Positions 34,024-43,300 of a DNA stretch of 64,000 nt are shown here, piece after piece. The stretch is taken from positions 1 through 64,000 of the forward strand of contig NZ_SGXE01000001.1 of assembly GCF_004216895.1 (NCBI RefSeq), read 5' to 3'. This stretch comes from Aquimarina brevivitae (GTDB lineage Bacteria; Bacteroidota; Bacteroidia; Flavobacteriales; Flavobacteriaceae). A model generated the notes under the pieces. It did not search any database. It was not told the origin of the DNA and worked only from the letters and a program-made list of their open reading frames with translations. Each line of letters starts with the position of its first letter. Position 1 is the first letter of the stretch. The position numbers were made by a program, and so were the translations under genes.

Positions 34024-34066
34024 CAAGATGGCTTGCCATAAACTAGCAGGTCATCTTAATTTTTGC
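34024..34066. terminator. Imperfect hairpin at the end of the PorP/SprF-like gene
   Basis: AAGATGGCTTGC pairs with GCAGGTCATCTT with two mismatches, and T-rich sequence follows on the plus strand. It overlaps the stop codon of the minus-strand gene and could also serve the plus-strand VWA gene. Confidence 0.45.
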
Positions 34067-35087
34067 TATTAACCGCGGGACAATTACAATCCCAACGTTC
34101 TTCACGCTTACCAAAATCGTAACCTAAGGTCAACTGATGAAACCCACCGTTACTAAGTACCACTGAGTTTGATTGATAACTAAACGTATAGCCAACCATC
34201 CATTTTTTATAATTTACCCCAATAAAAGGTGTAAAATATTGTAATTGTTGACTTTCTATGGAAGTACCATTTTGTGAAAACTCAGCGCCATCTAAACTTC
34301 TACGATAGGATAGTCCACCCCATAATAAGGCGTTCTCTAATCCGTAGTAGGCTTTAAGATTTAAATCAAAGGTACTTTCCTGTGTTTCGTCGGTAGCTTG
34401 AAACATCATACTTGGTTCTAAACTCCAAGGTCCATAAACACTAAAAGTATATCCTGTAGAAAATATGTAACGTCTTTGATTGTTAGAATCTCTTACTGAA
34501 ATATTAGGATCATCTGTATTATCAAAAATATCCCTAGCTGTGGGTAATAAATTTTTAACCGTAAAATGTGCATACCAATCTAAATAATTGTATGACATCC
34601 CGAAATCAGCATTAAAGTAAGCATCCTTTTGTACGCGATCTAAAATTACTGGATCTGGGTCAAAAGGGTCGTCCAAACCTCTTAAATCAACATTTGATTG
34701 GATGATAGCACCACTTAAACCAAAGGAAAGCATATTTAGATCCGTTCTGTCTCTTGAAAAAAGCAAGTGATACGCAAATGTGGCATAAAAGCCAGTTTGT
34801 GAAAATCTTCCATTTTCATCTCTATAAACAACGCCACCGAGACCAACTTTATCACCGGTTCTAAAATTAATATTTGCAGACTGAGTACTTGGTGCATTGT
34901 CTACATCAAACCATTGCTTCCTGGCTGTCAATCTTATTTTGTTAGCATTACCCGCTCCAGCCATTGAAGGGTGGATCAGATATAAATTATCAGATAGATA
35001 ATCTGCGTACACAGGAATTCCTTCTTGCGAATAACTTGCAATTGAAAATAAGGCAATAAACAAAAAGAGAGATTTATAAATATTCAT
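34056..35087 (-). CDS. PorP/SprF family type IX secretion system membrane protein
   Basis: A type IX secretion-associated outer-membrane protein of the PorP/SprF family, which anchors parts of the surface secretion or gliding machinery. The ATG at 35087 starts the signal peptide (MNIYKSLFLFIALFSIASYSQ) and gives 343 residues; an in-frame start further upstream is less likely. YLIHPSMAGAGN near residue 40 and a series of amphipathic strands to the last Trp/Cys region are typical. The usual partner of SprF, a SprE- or gliding-related surface protein, is not adjacent. This may be a stand-alone paralogue. Confidence 0.85.
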   Translation of the reverse strand: MNIYKSLFLFIALFSIASYSQEGIPVYADYLSDNLYLIHPSMAGAGNANKIRLTARKQWFDVDNAPSTQSANINFRTGDKVGLGGVVYRDENGRFSQTGFYATFAYHLLFSRDRTDLNMLSFGLSGAIIQSNVDLRGLDDPFDPDPVILDRVQKDAYFNADFGMSYNYLDWYAHFTVKNLLPTARDIFDNTDDPNISVRDSNNQRRYIFSTGYTFSVYGPWSLEPSMMFQATDETQESTFDLNLKAYYGLENALLWGGLSYRRSLDGAEFSQNGTSIESQQLQYFTPFIGVNYKKWMVGYTFSYQSNSVVLSNGGFHQLTLGYDFGKREERWDCNCPAVNSKN

Positions 35088-35325
35088 CCTTGTAAAGTCG
35101 ATAATTTTTAGGGCCAATTGATACTTAAATTAAACTATTAAAAACAGTTAATATTGTGGGCTTTAGCATTTCTTTATCAAAAAAGATAGTTTATTGCCGT
35201 GCCAAATATAAAATTTTTTTTACTAGTCCACCTAAAAGATTGGTTCTAACTATAGATACTATGAATATCTCAATGAGTTATTTTATTAATTCAGTACTCT
35301 TTTCACTAAATTTGCAAAAAAAAGT

Positions 35326-36231
35326 ATGGAACAAGCGTATACCATTACGATAGAGCCTACCTCAAATGCTAGTATCGTTAAATTTGAAGCCAATCAGTTT
35401 TTAACTAATTATGATAGTTTTGAATATGAAAATATAGATCAAGCCAAAAATTCTCCCTTAGCGCAACAGCTATTTCATCTACCTTTTGTAAAACGAGTTT
35501 TTATTGCTCAGAACTTTGTTGCCATTGACAAATATGATATAGTGGAATGGAACGATGTACAGGATGAAGTTGCACAACAAATAGAAACCTATCTCAATAG
35601 CGGAAAAGCCATACTAACAGCAACGGAAAACACTACAAAAGTGCCTGTTACTGTTTATGCAGAAAGCACTCCTAACCCCGCGGTCTTAAAATTTGTGGCT
35701 AATAAAAAACTGGTAACTGGCACACACGAGTTTAAGAATATAGATGATGCTAAAAATGCACCATTAGCCCAATCTCTATTTCATTTTCCTTTTGTCAAAG
35801 AGATTTTTATTGAGGATAACTACATCTCAATAAACAAATATGATATGGCAGATTGGAATGATATTACCTTAGAGCTGCGAGAATTTATTAAAAATTACAT
35901 TGAAGAAGGTAAGGAAATAATTAATGCTACTCAAGTACAGCAAGTAAAACAAAAAGAAGAACAATCCGTTACGGATTTTGATAATTTGGATGATGTATCA
36001 AAAGATATTGTTAGTATTATCAATGAGTATATCAAACCAGCAGTAGCCAGTGACGGCGGAAATATTGTATTTGATTCTTATGACCCAGCTAGTAAACGAG
36101 TAAAAGTCATTTTACAAGGTGCATGCAGTGGTTGTCCATCTTCTACGTTCACGCTTAAAAATGGAATTGAAAACATGCTTAAAGAAATGCTTACTGGAAA
36201 AGTTGAAACTGTTGAAGCTATTAATGGGTAA
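35326..36231 (+). CDS. NifU/Nfu-type iron-sulfur scaffold with a duplicated N-terminal domain
   Basis: The 301-residue protein has two copies of the Nfu N-terminal domain (about residues 1-90 and 105-195), each containing APLAQ/SPLAQ, LFHxPFVK and I.KYD..eW.D. The C-terminal NifU domain (about 225-300) has the Fe-S cluster motif GACSGCPSS. Nfu proteins pass 4Fe-4S clusters to target enzymes. The duplication is seen in Bacteroidota and unusual elsewhere. A -7 box (TAAATTTG, 35307-35314) lies just before the start. The next gene, for dodecin, is separate. Confidence 0.9.
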   Translation: MEQAYTITIEPTSNASIVKFEANQFLTNYDSFEYENIDQAKNSPLAQQLFHLPFVKRVFIAQNFVAIDKYDIVEWNDVQDEVAQQIETYLNSGKAILTATENTTKVPVTVYAESTPNPAVLKFVANKKLVTGTHEFKNIDDAKNAPLAQSLFHFPFVKEIFIEDNYISINKYDMADWNDITLELREFIKNYIEEGKEIINATQVQQVKQKEEQSVTDFDNLDDVSKDIVSIINEYIKPAVASDGGNIVFDSYDPASKRVKVILQGACSGCPSSTFTLKNGIENMLKEMLTGKVETVEAING

Positions 36232-36334
36232 TTCTTAATTTTTTAATAAAAAAAATAAATACGCTGCGATAAAGTTTTAAAACCAATACCAAACGCTTAA
36301 CTTTAATAGGTATTAATTTTAAAATTTTCACACA

Positions 36335-36535
36335 ATGGCAATAGTTAAAGTAATCGAGGTTATCGCAACTTCAGGAAAAGGATGGGAAGACGCAGCAAAA
36401 AACGGAATAAAAGAAGCTGGAAAAACCGTTAAGAATATCAAATCTGCCTGGGTTTCCGATCAGAAATTAATAATAAAGAACAATGAAATTACAGAGTATC
36501 GAGTTATTTTGAAGGTTTCCTTTGAAATCGATTAA
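36335..36535 (+). CDS. Dodecin
   Basis: A 66-residue flavin-binding protein forming a dodecameric sphere. The family signature is visible: VKVIEVIATSGKGWEDAAKN at the start, IKSAWV in the middle (the Trp stacks on the flavin) and a C-terminal YRVILKVSFEID strand. The size matches the family. It is a stand-alone gene followed by a terminator. Confidence 0.93.
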   Translation: MAIVKVIEVIATSGKGWEDAAKNGIKEAGKTVKNIKSAWVSDQKLIIKNNEITEYRVILKVSFEID

Positions 36536-36556
36536 ACGTAATTAAGTTACATATAC

Positions 36557-36590
36557 AAGCACCCTCTCAAATATGGGTGCTTTTTTTATT
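36557..36590 (+). terminator. Terminator after dodecin
   Basis: AGCACCC pairs with GGGTGCT around a 10-base loop, and seven T follow. An ATG at 36573 inside this hairpin is in frame with the next gene, which is one reason to prefer its later start. Confidence 0.85.
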
Positions 36591-36614
36591 AAACATATTG
36601 ACCACCATACATCT

Positions 36615-38642
36615 ATGAGTTCATCCGCTAATCAACTTATCAACGAAACTAGCCCCTACTTACTCCAACACGCTTATAATCCTGTTGACTGGCGCCCTTG
36701 GAATCCAGAAACACTACAAATAGCAAAAGAAAACAACAAACTAATAATAATCAGTATTGGGTATGCAGCTTGTCATTGGTGCCATGTTATGGAGCATGAA
36801 AGCTTTGAAGATAGTGATGTAGCCACCCTGATGAACAAATTCTATGTACCGATAAAGATCGATCGAGAAGAACGCCCCGATATTGACCAGGTATATATGT
36901 CAGCAGTTCAATTGATGACAGGTCAAGGTGGTTGGCCTTTAAATATAGTAGCCTTACCGGATGGAAGACCTATATGGGGAGGCACCTACTTTCCAAAAGA
37001 AAATTGGATGCAGGCATTAGAGAAGATAGCACTCTTGTTTCAACAACAACCAAAGAAATTAGAGGAATACGCTGATAAGCTACAGCAAGGCATGTTTACC
37101 CTTACTACTATTGAAGGTACATCTTCCAATGACTACACAGCAATTCTTTCTGAATCCATTTCTAAGTGGAAGACCTACTTAGATAATGAATTGGGAGGCA
37201 TAAATCGAGTACCTAAATTTATGATGCCTTGCAATTACAAATTCTTACTGCACTATGCACATCTGAAGAAAGATAACAACCTACTTGATCATGTATTACT
37301 AACCCTAGATAAAATGGCTTATGGCGGTATCTACGATCAAATTGGAGGTGGTTTTTCTAGGTACTCAACTGATGAAAAATGGCATATCCCGCATTTTGAA
37401 AAGATGTTATACGATAATGCACAAATAGTTAGTCTGTATTCCGAAGCTTTTAAACTGACTCAAAAACCATTATATAAAGAAATCGTATATCAAACTCTGG
37501 ATTTTATAGCAGAAGAACTAACCGCTCCCGAAGGTATATTTTACAGTGCACTCGATGCAGACAGCAAAGATGCTACCGGAAAAAGCAAGGAAGGCGCATT
37601 TTATGTTTGGACCAAAGCAGAATTAATAGAATTATGTTCAGATTCATTTTCGCTATTTAGCACATATTACAATATTAATAGTTATGGTTATTGGGAGGAA
37701 GAAAACTATGTATTAATACGCACACAATCGGATGAAGATTTTTGCAAAAAACAAGGCATTACACAGCAGCATCTCGCTGAGTTGAAACAACATTGGAATA
37801 CTACTTTAAAAAAGGAGCGTGCAAAACGTAACAAACCCCCTTTAGATGATAAATGCTTGACAGGTTGGAATGGATTAATGATATCCGCTTATATTGATGC
37901 TTTTACTGCTTTCAAAGAAGATAAATTTAAGGATAAAGCCATATGTTGTGCCAACTTTTTGGCAAAGCATCTAATTGAAGAGAATGGCAGTCTCTATCGA
38001 AATTATAAAAATGGAAAAGCCACCATCAATGGGTATTTAGAGGACTATGCTACACTTATCCAGGCTTTTATAAAAATGTATAATATTACATTGGATCCAA
38101 AATGGTATCGTTTAGCTAAAAAGCTAAGCTCATATACCATAACTCACTTCTACAATACTGAAAAAAGATTATTCCATTTTACATCAGATCTGGATCCAAA
38201 GCTAGTGGTAAGAAGTATTGAATATGAAGATAACGTAATTCCGTCTTCTAACTCTATTATGGCCACAAACCTATTCTTACTTGCTAAATTTGAGAACAAT
38301 CTAGATTTTAAAAATATCAGCAATAAAGCCCTACAAACCATATTGACCAAAATAGAAGATTATCCAATGGGCTACGCCAATTGGTTACAGCTATTATTAC
38401 ATAACAGCGCTAAATTTTATGAGCTAATCGTTGTTGGTGATTCAGCCAATGAACAGATCAAAAAGCTACATCAACGCTACCTACCTCATACTTTAATAAC
38501 GGGAAGTACTGATAAAGATGCTGAGCTAATCCTTTTTAGTCAAAAATACAAAAGCGGTAAAACCTTAATTTACTTGTGTACTGATCAAGCTTGCCTTAAA
38601 ACAACAGAGAATATTTTTGATATTGACTGGAAAAATATCTAA
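36615..38642 (+). CDS. DUF255/thioredoxin-like protein (YyaL/SPATA20-type)
   Basis: The N-terminal domain (about residues 1-160) is thioredoxin-like, with the motif CHWC at 53-56 inside [19 protein letters not shown], the hallmark of the family. The rest, 160-675, is an (alpha/alpha)6-barrel-like region similar to N-acylglucosamine epimerases. The start at 36615 is chosen because the frame from 36573 begins inside the dodecin terminator, and the resulting first residues [17 protein letters not shown] match the family. The biological role is still undefined, and the cell location appears to be the cytoplasm. Confidence 0.9.
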   Translation: MSSSANQLINETSPYLLQHAYNPVDWRPWNPETLQIAKENNKLIIISIGYAACHWCHVMEHESFEDSDVATLMNKFYVPIKIDREERPDIDQVYMSAVQLMTGQGGWPLNIVALPDGRPIWGGTYFPKENWMQALEKIALLFQQQPKKLEEYADKLQQGMFTLTTIEGTSSNDYTAILSESISKWKTYLDNELGGINRVPKFMMPCNYKFLLHYAHLKKDNNLLDHVLLTLDKMAYGGIYDQIGGGFSRYSTDEKWHIPHFEKMLYDNAQIVSLYSEAFKLTQKPLYKEIVYQTLDFIAEELTAPEGIFYSALDADSKDATGKSKEGAFYVWTKAELIELCSDSFSLFSTYYNINSYGYWEEENYVLIRTQSDEDFCKKQGITQQHLAELKQHWNTTLKKERAKRNKPPLDDKCLTGWNGLMISAYIDAFTAFKEDKFKDKAICCANFLAKHLIEENGSLYRNYKNGKATINGYLEDYATLIQAFIKMYNITLDPKWYRLAKKLSSYTITHFYNTEKRLFHFTSDLDPKLVVRSIEYEDNVIPSSNSIMATNLFLLAKFENNLDFKNISNKALQTILTKIEDYPMGYANWLQLLLHNSAKFYELIVVGDSANEQIKKLHQRYLPHTLITGSTDKDAELILFSQKYKSGKTLIYLCTDQACLKTTENIFDIDWKNI

Positions 38643-38676
38643 TTTAATACCTGTCATTCAACAAATTATCTTAGTC

Positions 38677-39453
38677 ATGAGGAATTACTTATTTTTATCA
38701 ACGCTACTATTTATTTATCTTTTTATAACTCCTATTATTGTATACGCCCAATCTGAGCTCAGAGCAGCATCAGACCTTGCAGGAGGTTACAACTTTTCTG
38801 TTAGAGATACCTATAATGCACAACGCATTAAAGATGAGTTCCTCAATAGTATGATCAAAGAAACTACTATTGCCTTAGAAGATATCAAAGGCTCCCCTTT
38901 CTATACGGAACAATTTCTTCCAGGAACTCTAGTAGATAATCTAACCGGCAAGGTTGCTGAAGTATTCCTACGCTATAATGTGTATAGCGATATATTTGAG
39001 GTAAAGTACGATTTAAATTCTTCAGAAAGTTTTGGATTTATACAAAAACCAGGCTTAGATTGTATAATGGACGGTACAAAATTTATATATACTTCCTTTA
39101 AAAACCATAAAAACGTTAGTCAATCAGGATATTTACAACAAATCAACAAATTTGACAGTGACATCACTCTGCTCAAGCGAAACTATCAAAAGCTTCATAT
39201 GCCAAAACCTGCCAAAACATCATTAGAAAAAGATGTTCCAGCTAAGCTAAGTAATCATCAAGAATATTATATCGCAATAGCCAATGAAATTTCACTATTG
39301 AATTCTAAAAAATCAAAAATTCATAAGGACTTTCCCAAACATCAAGCAGAACTTAAAAAATATGTCCAAAAACAAAAATTGAAATTCAAAACTGAAAAGG
39401 ACTATACTATACTGGTGAGTTATTATGACTCATTAATTTCTAACAAAAAATAA
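38677..39453 (+). CDS. Exported hypothetical protein, first of three tandem paralogues
   Basis: The frame is open from 38617, inside the preceding gene; the ATG at 38677 gives a clean signal peptide (MRNYLFLSTLLFIYLFITPIIVYAQ) and 258 residues. No named family was recognised. The middle region GSPFYTEQF...RYNVYSDIFEVKYD corresponds to GSVYER...RYNIHTDALEYEN and GSIYSN...RYNIFNDAIECED in the two genes downstream. The ending KKYVQKQKLKFKTEKDYTILV.YYDSL corresponds to their EDYMKEERIRLRKEEDLIRIV.RYHAL. It is the most divergent of the set. Confidence 0.6.
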   Translation: MRNYLFLSTLLFIYLFITPIIVYAQSELRAASDLAGGYNFSVRDTYNAQRIKDEFLNSMIKETTIALEDIKGSPFYTEQFLPGTLVDNLTGKVAEVFLRYNVYSDIFEVKYDLNSSESFGFIQKPGLDCIMDGTKFIYTSFKNHKNVSQSGYLQQINKFDSDITLLKRNYQKLHMPKPAKTSLEKDVPAKLSNHQEYYIAIANEISLLNSKKSKIHKDFPKHQAELKKYVQKQKLKFKTEKDYTILVSYYDSLISNKK

Positions 39454-39601
39454 TATGTAAGAATTTTCTTATTTATTACAACGTTATAACCATAATTATT
39501 ATTAAGAAATTTAAAGCACAAATCTTCTAAACACCAAGTAAAATAAGTCAATAAGGTCTATTTTAGTTTTGTATATAAAAAAAATTAGATTGTTAAAGTT
39601 T

Positions 39602-39641
39602 TAGTGTTTTGTCGAATTTTATTGTGTTTTGTCGAATTTAT
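39602..39641 (+). repeat. 20-bp tandem repeat upstream of the second paralogue
   Basis: Two copies of about 20 bp share GTGTTTTGTCGAATTT, starting at 39604 and 39624. This corresponds to two helical turns, as expected for a pair of binding sites. The second copy overlaps the predicted -33 TTG. A related string (GTATTTTGTCTATTTTTTTA) lies before the third paralogue, at about 40541. Confidence 0.6.
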
Positions 39642-39652
39642 TCATACATTTC
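39622..39652 (+). promoter_or_regulatory. Candidate promoter of the second paralogue
   Basis: TTG at 39622-39624 and TACATTTC at 39645-39652 are separated by 20 bp. The -7 box has one deviation from TAnnTTTG (C in place of the last G). It is 22 bp before the ATG. Confidence 0.4.
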
Positions 39653-39673
39653 AATTCTTAAAACTTAATAATT

Positions 39674-40384
39674 ATGAGAAATTCTTATGTATCTTCCCTA
39701 ATAATAATGCTGTTTGTTTGTTTACAGTCAACGGCTCAATTATCTCAAAGCATAGCTAGACCCATACAGAAACCATCTGCATTTAATGACTATGACGGAA
39801 GTGTATACGAACGTGTTGCTTTTAGAAAAGCGGAGATATCAGATAAACAACATGGAACTCATATCGCCGAATTGAGATATAATATCCATACGGACGCTTT
39901 AGAATACGAAAACGATAATGGATACTTCGAACTCTACAAGCGAACTACGCTCAACGTAAGATTTGACGACGAGTATTTTTATTATTGTAAATTTAAGAAT
40001 GAGCGAGGAGCTGACAGAGAAGGCTATTATGTTTTAATTGAAAAGCATGAAAATTACAGTATTTATAAAAAATACGACCTTGAGTTCAGAGAGCCTAAAA
40101 GAGTAACGATGACTCAAGTAGAAGAATCTGGTAAAATTAATCAAGTCATAACTTATTATCTTGAAGAACGAGGGGTAATCACTGAATTACCTATGCGCAA
40201 AAAGGATTTCTTGGCCATCTTTCGTGATAAAGAAACCGAATTGGAAGATTATATGAAAGAAGAACGCATACGTCTGCGCAAAGAAGAAGATCTTATCAGA
40301 ATTGTAAGCAGATATCATGCCCTTAAAAATATTGATGGGGACATCTCTAACGGACTTTTAACCAACAGAAACGGTATTGACTAA
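39674..40384 (+). CDS. Exported hypothetical protein, second of three tandem paralogues
   Basis: The 236-residue protein has a signal peptide (MRNSYVSSLIIMLFVCLQSTAQ). The mature part is clearly homologous to the next gene over its full length. Shared features are FNDYDGSVY, RYNIHTDALEYEN, DEYFYYCKFKNERGADREGYYVLIE and ITELPMRKKDFLAIFRDKE, with a charged end. No lipobox, membrane segment or known catalytic motif is present. The FYYCKFK core with aromatic-rich strands suggests a beta-rich soluble domain in the envelope. Its function is unknown. Confidence 0.65.
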   Translation: MRNSYVSSLIIMLFVCLQSTAQLSQSIARPIQKPSAFNDYDGSVYERVAFRKAEISDKQHGTHIAELRYNIHTDALEYENDNGYFELYKRTTLNVRFDDEYFYYCKFKNERGADREGYYVLIEKHENYSIYKKYDLEFREPKRVTMTQVEESGKINQVITYYLEERGVITELPMRKKDFLAIFRDKETELEDYMKEERIRLRKEEDLIRIVSRYHALKNIDGDISNGLLTNRNGID

Positions 40385-40408
40385 TTCCTATAAAGAAATA
40401 TATATTTA

Positions 40409-40434
40409 AAAGCCATCATTGATGGCTTTTTTTA
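40409..40434 (+). terminator. Terminator after the second paralogue
   Basis: AAAAGCCATC and GATGGCTTTT are perfect inverted repeats around ATT, and a T run follows. It ends the 39674 transcript before the third paralogue. Confidence 0.85.
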
Positions 40435-40611
40435 TGATTTCATAATTTCTACTATTTATTTCAATAAAATTTGCTTTTATGAATCTTATAATGAAAGGCT
40501 ACTAAAATTAAGGCTTTCCAATTATTTTTACGGTAAAAACGTATTTTGTCTATTTTTTTAGCTCATTTATCGATATTATTTTGTAGTTTAGCGTATCAAA
40601 ACCCCAATGTT

Positions 40612-41316
40612 ATGAGAAAACTACTACAAATTATAATTGTACTATTCACTGCTAGTGGTATGGCGCAATTACCGCAAGAACTTTTAACTGCGACAGAAAA
40701 AACTACGGTATTTGATTCTTATGTTGGATCTATCTATTCCAACGACGATTATCAGGGAGCTACAGTAGTTGCAGAAAAAACAGGAACCTTTAAAGTACCT
40801 GTACGTTATAATATATTTAATGACGCTATAGAATGCGAAGATGGTTCTCAATTGTATGAACTTGCTAAGACCCCAACTACACACGTTCGTATTGGTGATG
40901 ACTATTTCTACTATTGCAAATTTAAAAGCGAACGCGGTTTCAACAAAGAAGGATATTATGTTTTGGTTGAGTTAACTGATTTCTACAGAGTCTATAAAAA
41001 ATATGAGTTAGACGTCACTGAAGCTAAGGCTATGGATGCCAATACTGGTGCTGCCCAAATTGCAAAAATCGAAACCAGAGAAACCTATTTTTTAGAAGAA
41101 AATGGTACTATAGTTGAACTTCCTACCAATAAAAAAGATCTACTCGCAGTATTTTCTGATAAAGAAGAAGCGTTAAAAGAGTATATGAAAGAAGAACGTA
41201 TCAAGCCAAAAAAAGAAGAAGATCTACTTAAATTCGTAGCCAAGTATAATGGCTTAAGGAATTTAGATGCTAACCCGACACGAAGTCTTTTAAGTAATAG
41301 GGTTCAAAATAACTAA
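40612..41316 (+). CDS. Exported hypothetical protein, third of three tandem paralogues
   Basis: The frame is open from 40546, but the ATG at 40612 opens a good signal peptide (MRKLLQIIIVLFTASGMAQ) and gives 234 residues. The mature part aligns throughout with the preceding gene; shared signatures are DSYVGSIY, RYNIFNDAIECED, DDYFYYCKFKSERGFNKEGYYVLVE and a charged end, KEYMKEERIKPKKEEDLL. The 3' end overlaps the convergent tsaB gene by 47 bp. Its terminator at 41358-41392 lies inside the tsaB reading frame. Confidence 0.65.
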   Translation: MRKLLQIIIVLFTASGMAQLPQELLTATEKTTVFDSYVGSIYSNDDYQGATVVAEKTGTFKVPVRYNIFNDAIECEDGSQLYELAKTPTTHVRIGDDYFYYCKFKSERGFNKEGYYVLVELTDFYRVYKKYELDVTEAKAMDANTGAAQIAKIETRETYFLEENGTIVELPTNKKDLLAVFSDKEEALKEYMKEERIKPKKEEDLLKFVAKYNGLRNLDANPTRSLLSNRVQNN

Positions 41317-41941
41317 GATCGACAAATTTTTTGTTTTGAAACGATTGAAAACCTAAGATTGCCATCTCCTTTGCAGATGGCAATTTGTTTTTAATAAAAA
41401 CTGCATTTGGGTGTTGACATAGCTCTTCAAACTTATCAACACCATTACCTATAAAAAAGACTTTGGATTCATTAAGGTAGGTAGCAAATGATTGTTCCGT
41501 TACTATTTCTGCTTGAGTTGCTCTTAGTTGCTTCTTTGTTTCAGCAGAAATTACAGTAGAATATACTTCCATTCTTCTCGCATCTATCATAGGTACAACG
41601 ATTCCTTGATTCTCTTTGACCTGTAACGCTAAGGATTCAAGCGTGGGGATTGCTATTAATGGCTTATCCAAAGCGTAGCATAACCCCTTAGCTGTTGATA
41701 CACCAATGCGTAACCCTGTGTAAGATCCTGGCCCTTTACTAACAGCGATAGCATCTAGCCGATCCATTGCTACACCAGTTTCCATTAAAAGCTCTTTGAT
41801 GAAAACATGCAGAGATTCTGCGTGAGAATAGGTTGCACTGTTATCTTCTTTTACTCCAAGTAAATTTCCATTATCAGAGATTGAAACCGAACAATTGGTA
41901 GTGGCTGTTTCTATGGCTAAAATAAAACCCATCTTTATCAT
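41270..41941 (-). CDS. tsaB: tRNA threonylcarbamoyladenosine biosynthesis protein TsaB
   Basis: TsaB forms the complex that makes t6A37 in tRNAs for ANN codons. It is an ASKHA-fold protein related to TsaD but without its metal site. The 223-residue protein has LAIETATTNCSVSI near the N-terminus and SKGPGSYTGLRIGVSTAKGL near residues 70-90, the two conserved blocks. The start could be 41941 or the ATG 9 bp inside. Its 3' end overlaps the convergent third paralogue gene. Confidence 0.92.
   Translation of the reverse strand: MIKMGFILAIETATTNCSVSISDNGNLLGVKEDNSATYSHAESLHVFIKELLMETGVAMDRLDAIAVSKGPGSYTGLRIGVSTAKGLCYALDKPLIAIPTLESLALQVKENQGIVVPMIDARRMEVYSTVISAETKKQLRATQAEIVTEQSFATYLNESKVFFIGNGVDKFEELCQHPNAVFIKNKLPSAKEMAILGFQSFQNKKFVDLSYFEPYYLKDFVSG
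41358..41392 (+). terminator. Intrinsic terminator inside the tsaB coding sequence
   Basis: ATTGCCATCT (41358-41367) and AGATGGCAAT (41375-41384) form a perfect 10-bp stem around CCTTTGC, followed by TTGTTTTT on the plus strand. It lies 42 bp after the stop of the plus-strand paralogue 40612, so it should end that transcript. On the other strand the same bases encode KEMAILGF and flanking residues of TsaB. Confidence 0.7.
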
Positions 41942-41989
41942 ATAAATTTAGACAAAGATAAGTTTATTAATTTGGAGAGTAAACCGAAA

Positions 41990-43252
41990 TTATTCTTTAG
42001 TCTTTTCGGTGACCTTATCTCCTGTTTTTAAAGTTTTAGTAACTACATTATAGGGTCCAGTTATCACCTTATCCCCTTCTTCTAATCCTTCCAAAATTTC
42101 AATATTGGTATCATCTTGTATACCTGTTTTAACCACCTGAAGCTTGGCCTCATCACCTTTGGCGATAAAGACACATTCAAATTTTTGTTCAACCAATTCG
42201 TCTTTTTCTTTATCTTCAAAAGATTTGGTCGCACTAGTATCATTCTTAATAACAATTGCACTAATCGGCACAGCTACGATATTATTTCGAGTTTTGGTAA
42301 TAACATCTACAGTAGCCGTCATACCAGGCCTAAAAGGTGAGTAGTTTTCTGGTTTGCCTTCGATAAGATCCGCGTAAGACTCCTCTAAGATGCGTACTTT
42401 AACTTTAAAATTAGTAACCTGATCTGCACTTAAAGCATTCTCAGCGGAATTAGCGATTTCTGTAACGATACCTTTAAATTCTTTCTTTAAGTACGCGTCC
42501 ACCTCTACGATAGTAGAATCCCCAATGGCTACCTTAACAATGTCGTTTTCATTAACATCTACCTCAACTTCCATATTGTTTAGATTTGCCACTCTAACAA
42601 TTTCCGTTCCTGCCATTTGCTGAGTTCCTACAACCCGCTCCCCTAACTCTACCGAAAGTTTAGAAATTGTTCCACTCATGGGAGCGTATATAGTTGTTCT
42701 GCTAAGGTTATCTCTAGCTTCGTTAACTGTAGCTTGCGCACTACGAACGTTATAAAAGGCGGATTGCTTGGATGCTTCTGCCACTTCATAAGCGGAAACG
42801 GCTCTATCCCATTCTGCTTTAGAGATAACTCCTTTATCAAACAGACCTTTATTACGTTCGTAACTATATTTTGCTTCTTTGAGACTTGCTTCTGCTTGCT
42901 GTAAACCCGCTTTAGCATTTTCTAAAGTAGCTTGTGATCTATTTAATCCTGCTTGTATAATATCTGGATTAATCTTGACTAGTAGATCCCCTTTTTTTAC
43001 TTGCTGCCCTTCTTTTACGGGTAATTCAATTATTTCACCAGATACTTCTGATGATAGTTTTACCTCTACTTCAGGCTGTATCTTTCCTGTAGCAGCTACT
43101 GTTTCCACGATATCCAAACGCTCAACAGATTTTATAGTCACTTCTTTAAAGTTGCCGGATTTACCAAACCACCCTGCTTTTTTACCTGCAATTAATAGCA
43201 CGACAAGAATGACTACAGAAATGATAATATAGAGTAATGTTTTTCTACTCAT
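41990..43252 (-). CDS. Efflux periplasmic adaptor (membrane-fusion protein, HlyD/MacA-like)
   Basis: The 420-residue protein has one N-terminal transmembrane helix (about residues 4-23). It then has a lipoyl/barrel-sandwich domain (VKLSSEVSGEIIELPVKEGQQVKKGDLLVKI), a long coiled-coil hairpin (about 100-190) and a beta-barrel region with RPGMTATVDVITK. Such adaptors bridge an inner-membrane pump to a TolC-type channel. It is the last gene in the exporter cluster, 48 bp after the TolC gene. A second adaptor lies on the other side of the TolC gene. Confidence 0.88.
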   Translation of the reverse strand: MSRKTLLYIIISVVILVVLLIAGKKAGWFGKSGNFKEVTIKSVERLDIVETVAATGKIQPEVEVKLSSEVSGEIIELPVKEGQQVKKGDLLVKINPDIIQAGLNRSQATLENAKAGLQQAEASLKEAKYSYERNKGLFDKGVISKAEWDRAVSAYEVAEASKQSAFYNVRSAQATVNEARDNLSRTTIYAPMSGTISKLSVELGERVVGTQQMAGTEIVRVANLNNMEVEVDVNENDIVKVAIGDSTIVEVDAYLKKEFKGIVTEIANSAENALSADQVTNFKVKVRILEESYADLIEGKPENYSPFRPGMTATVDVITKTRNNIVAVPISAIVIKNDTSATKSFEDKEKDELVEQKFECVFIAKGDEAKLQVVKTGIQDDTNIEILEGLEEGDKVITGPYNVVTKTLKTGDKVTEKTKE

Positions 43253-43300
43253 GACTTTTGTGTTTTTTAGGATCTATGGTTTTTAAAGAATTTTGCGCTT

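Noticed and set aside
36573-36614. ATG at 36573 as start of the DUF255 gene
   Set aside because: It lies inside the dodecin terminator hairpin, and the extra residues do not fit the family. The ATG at 36615 is preferred.
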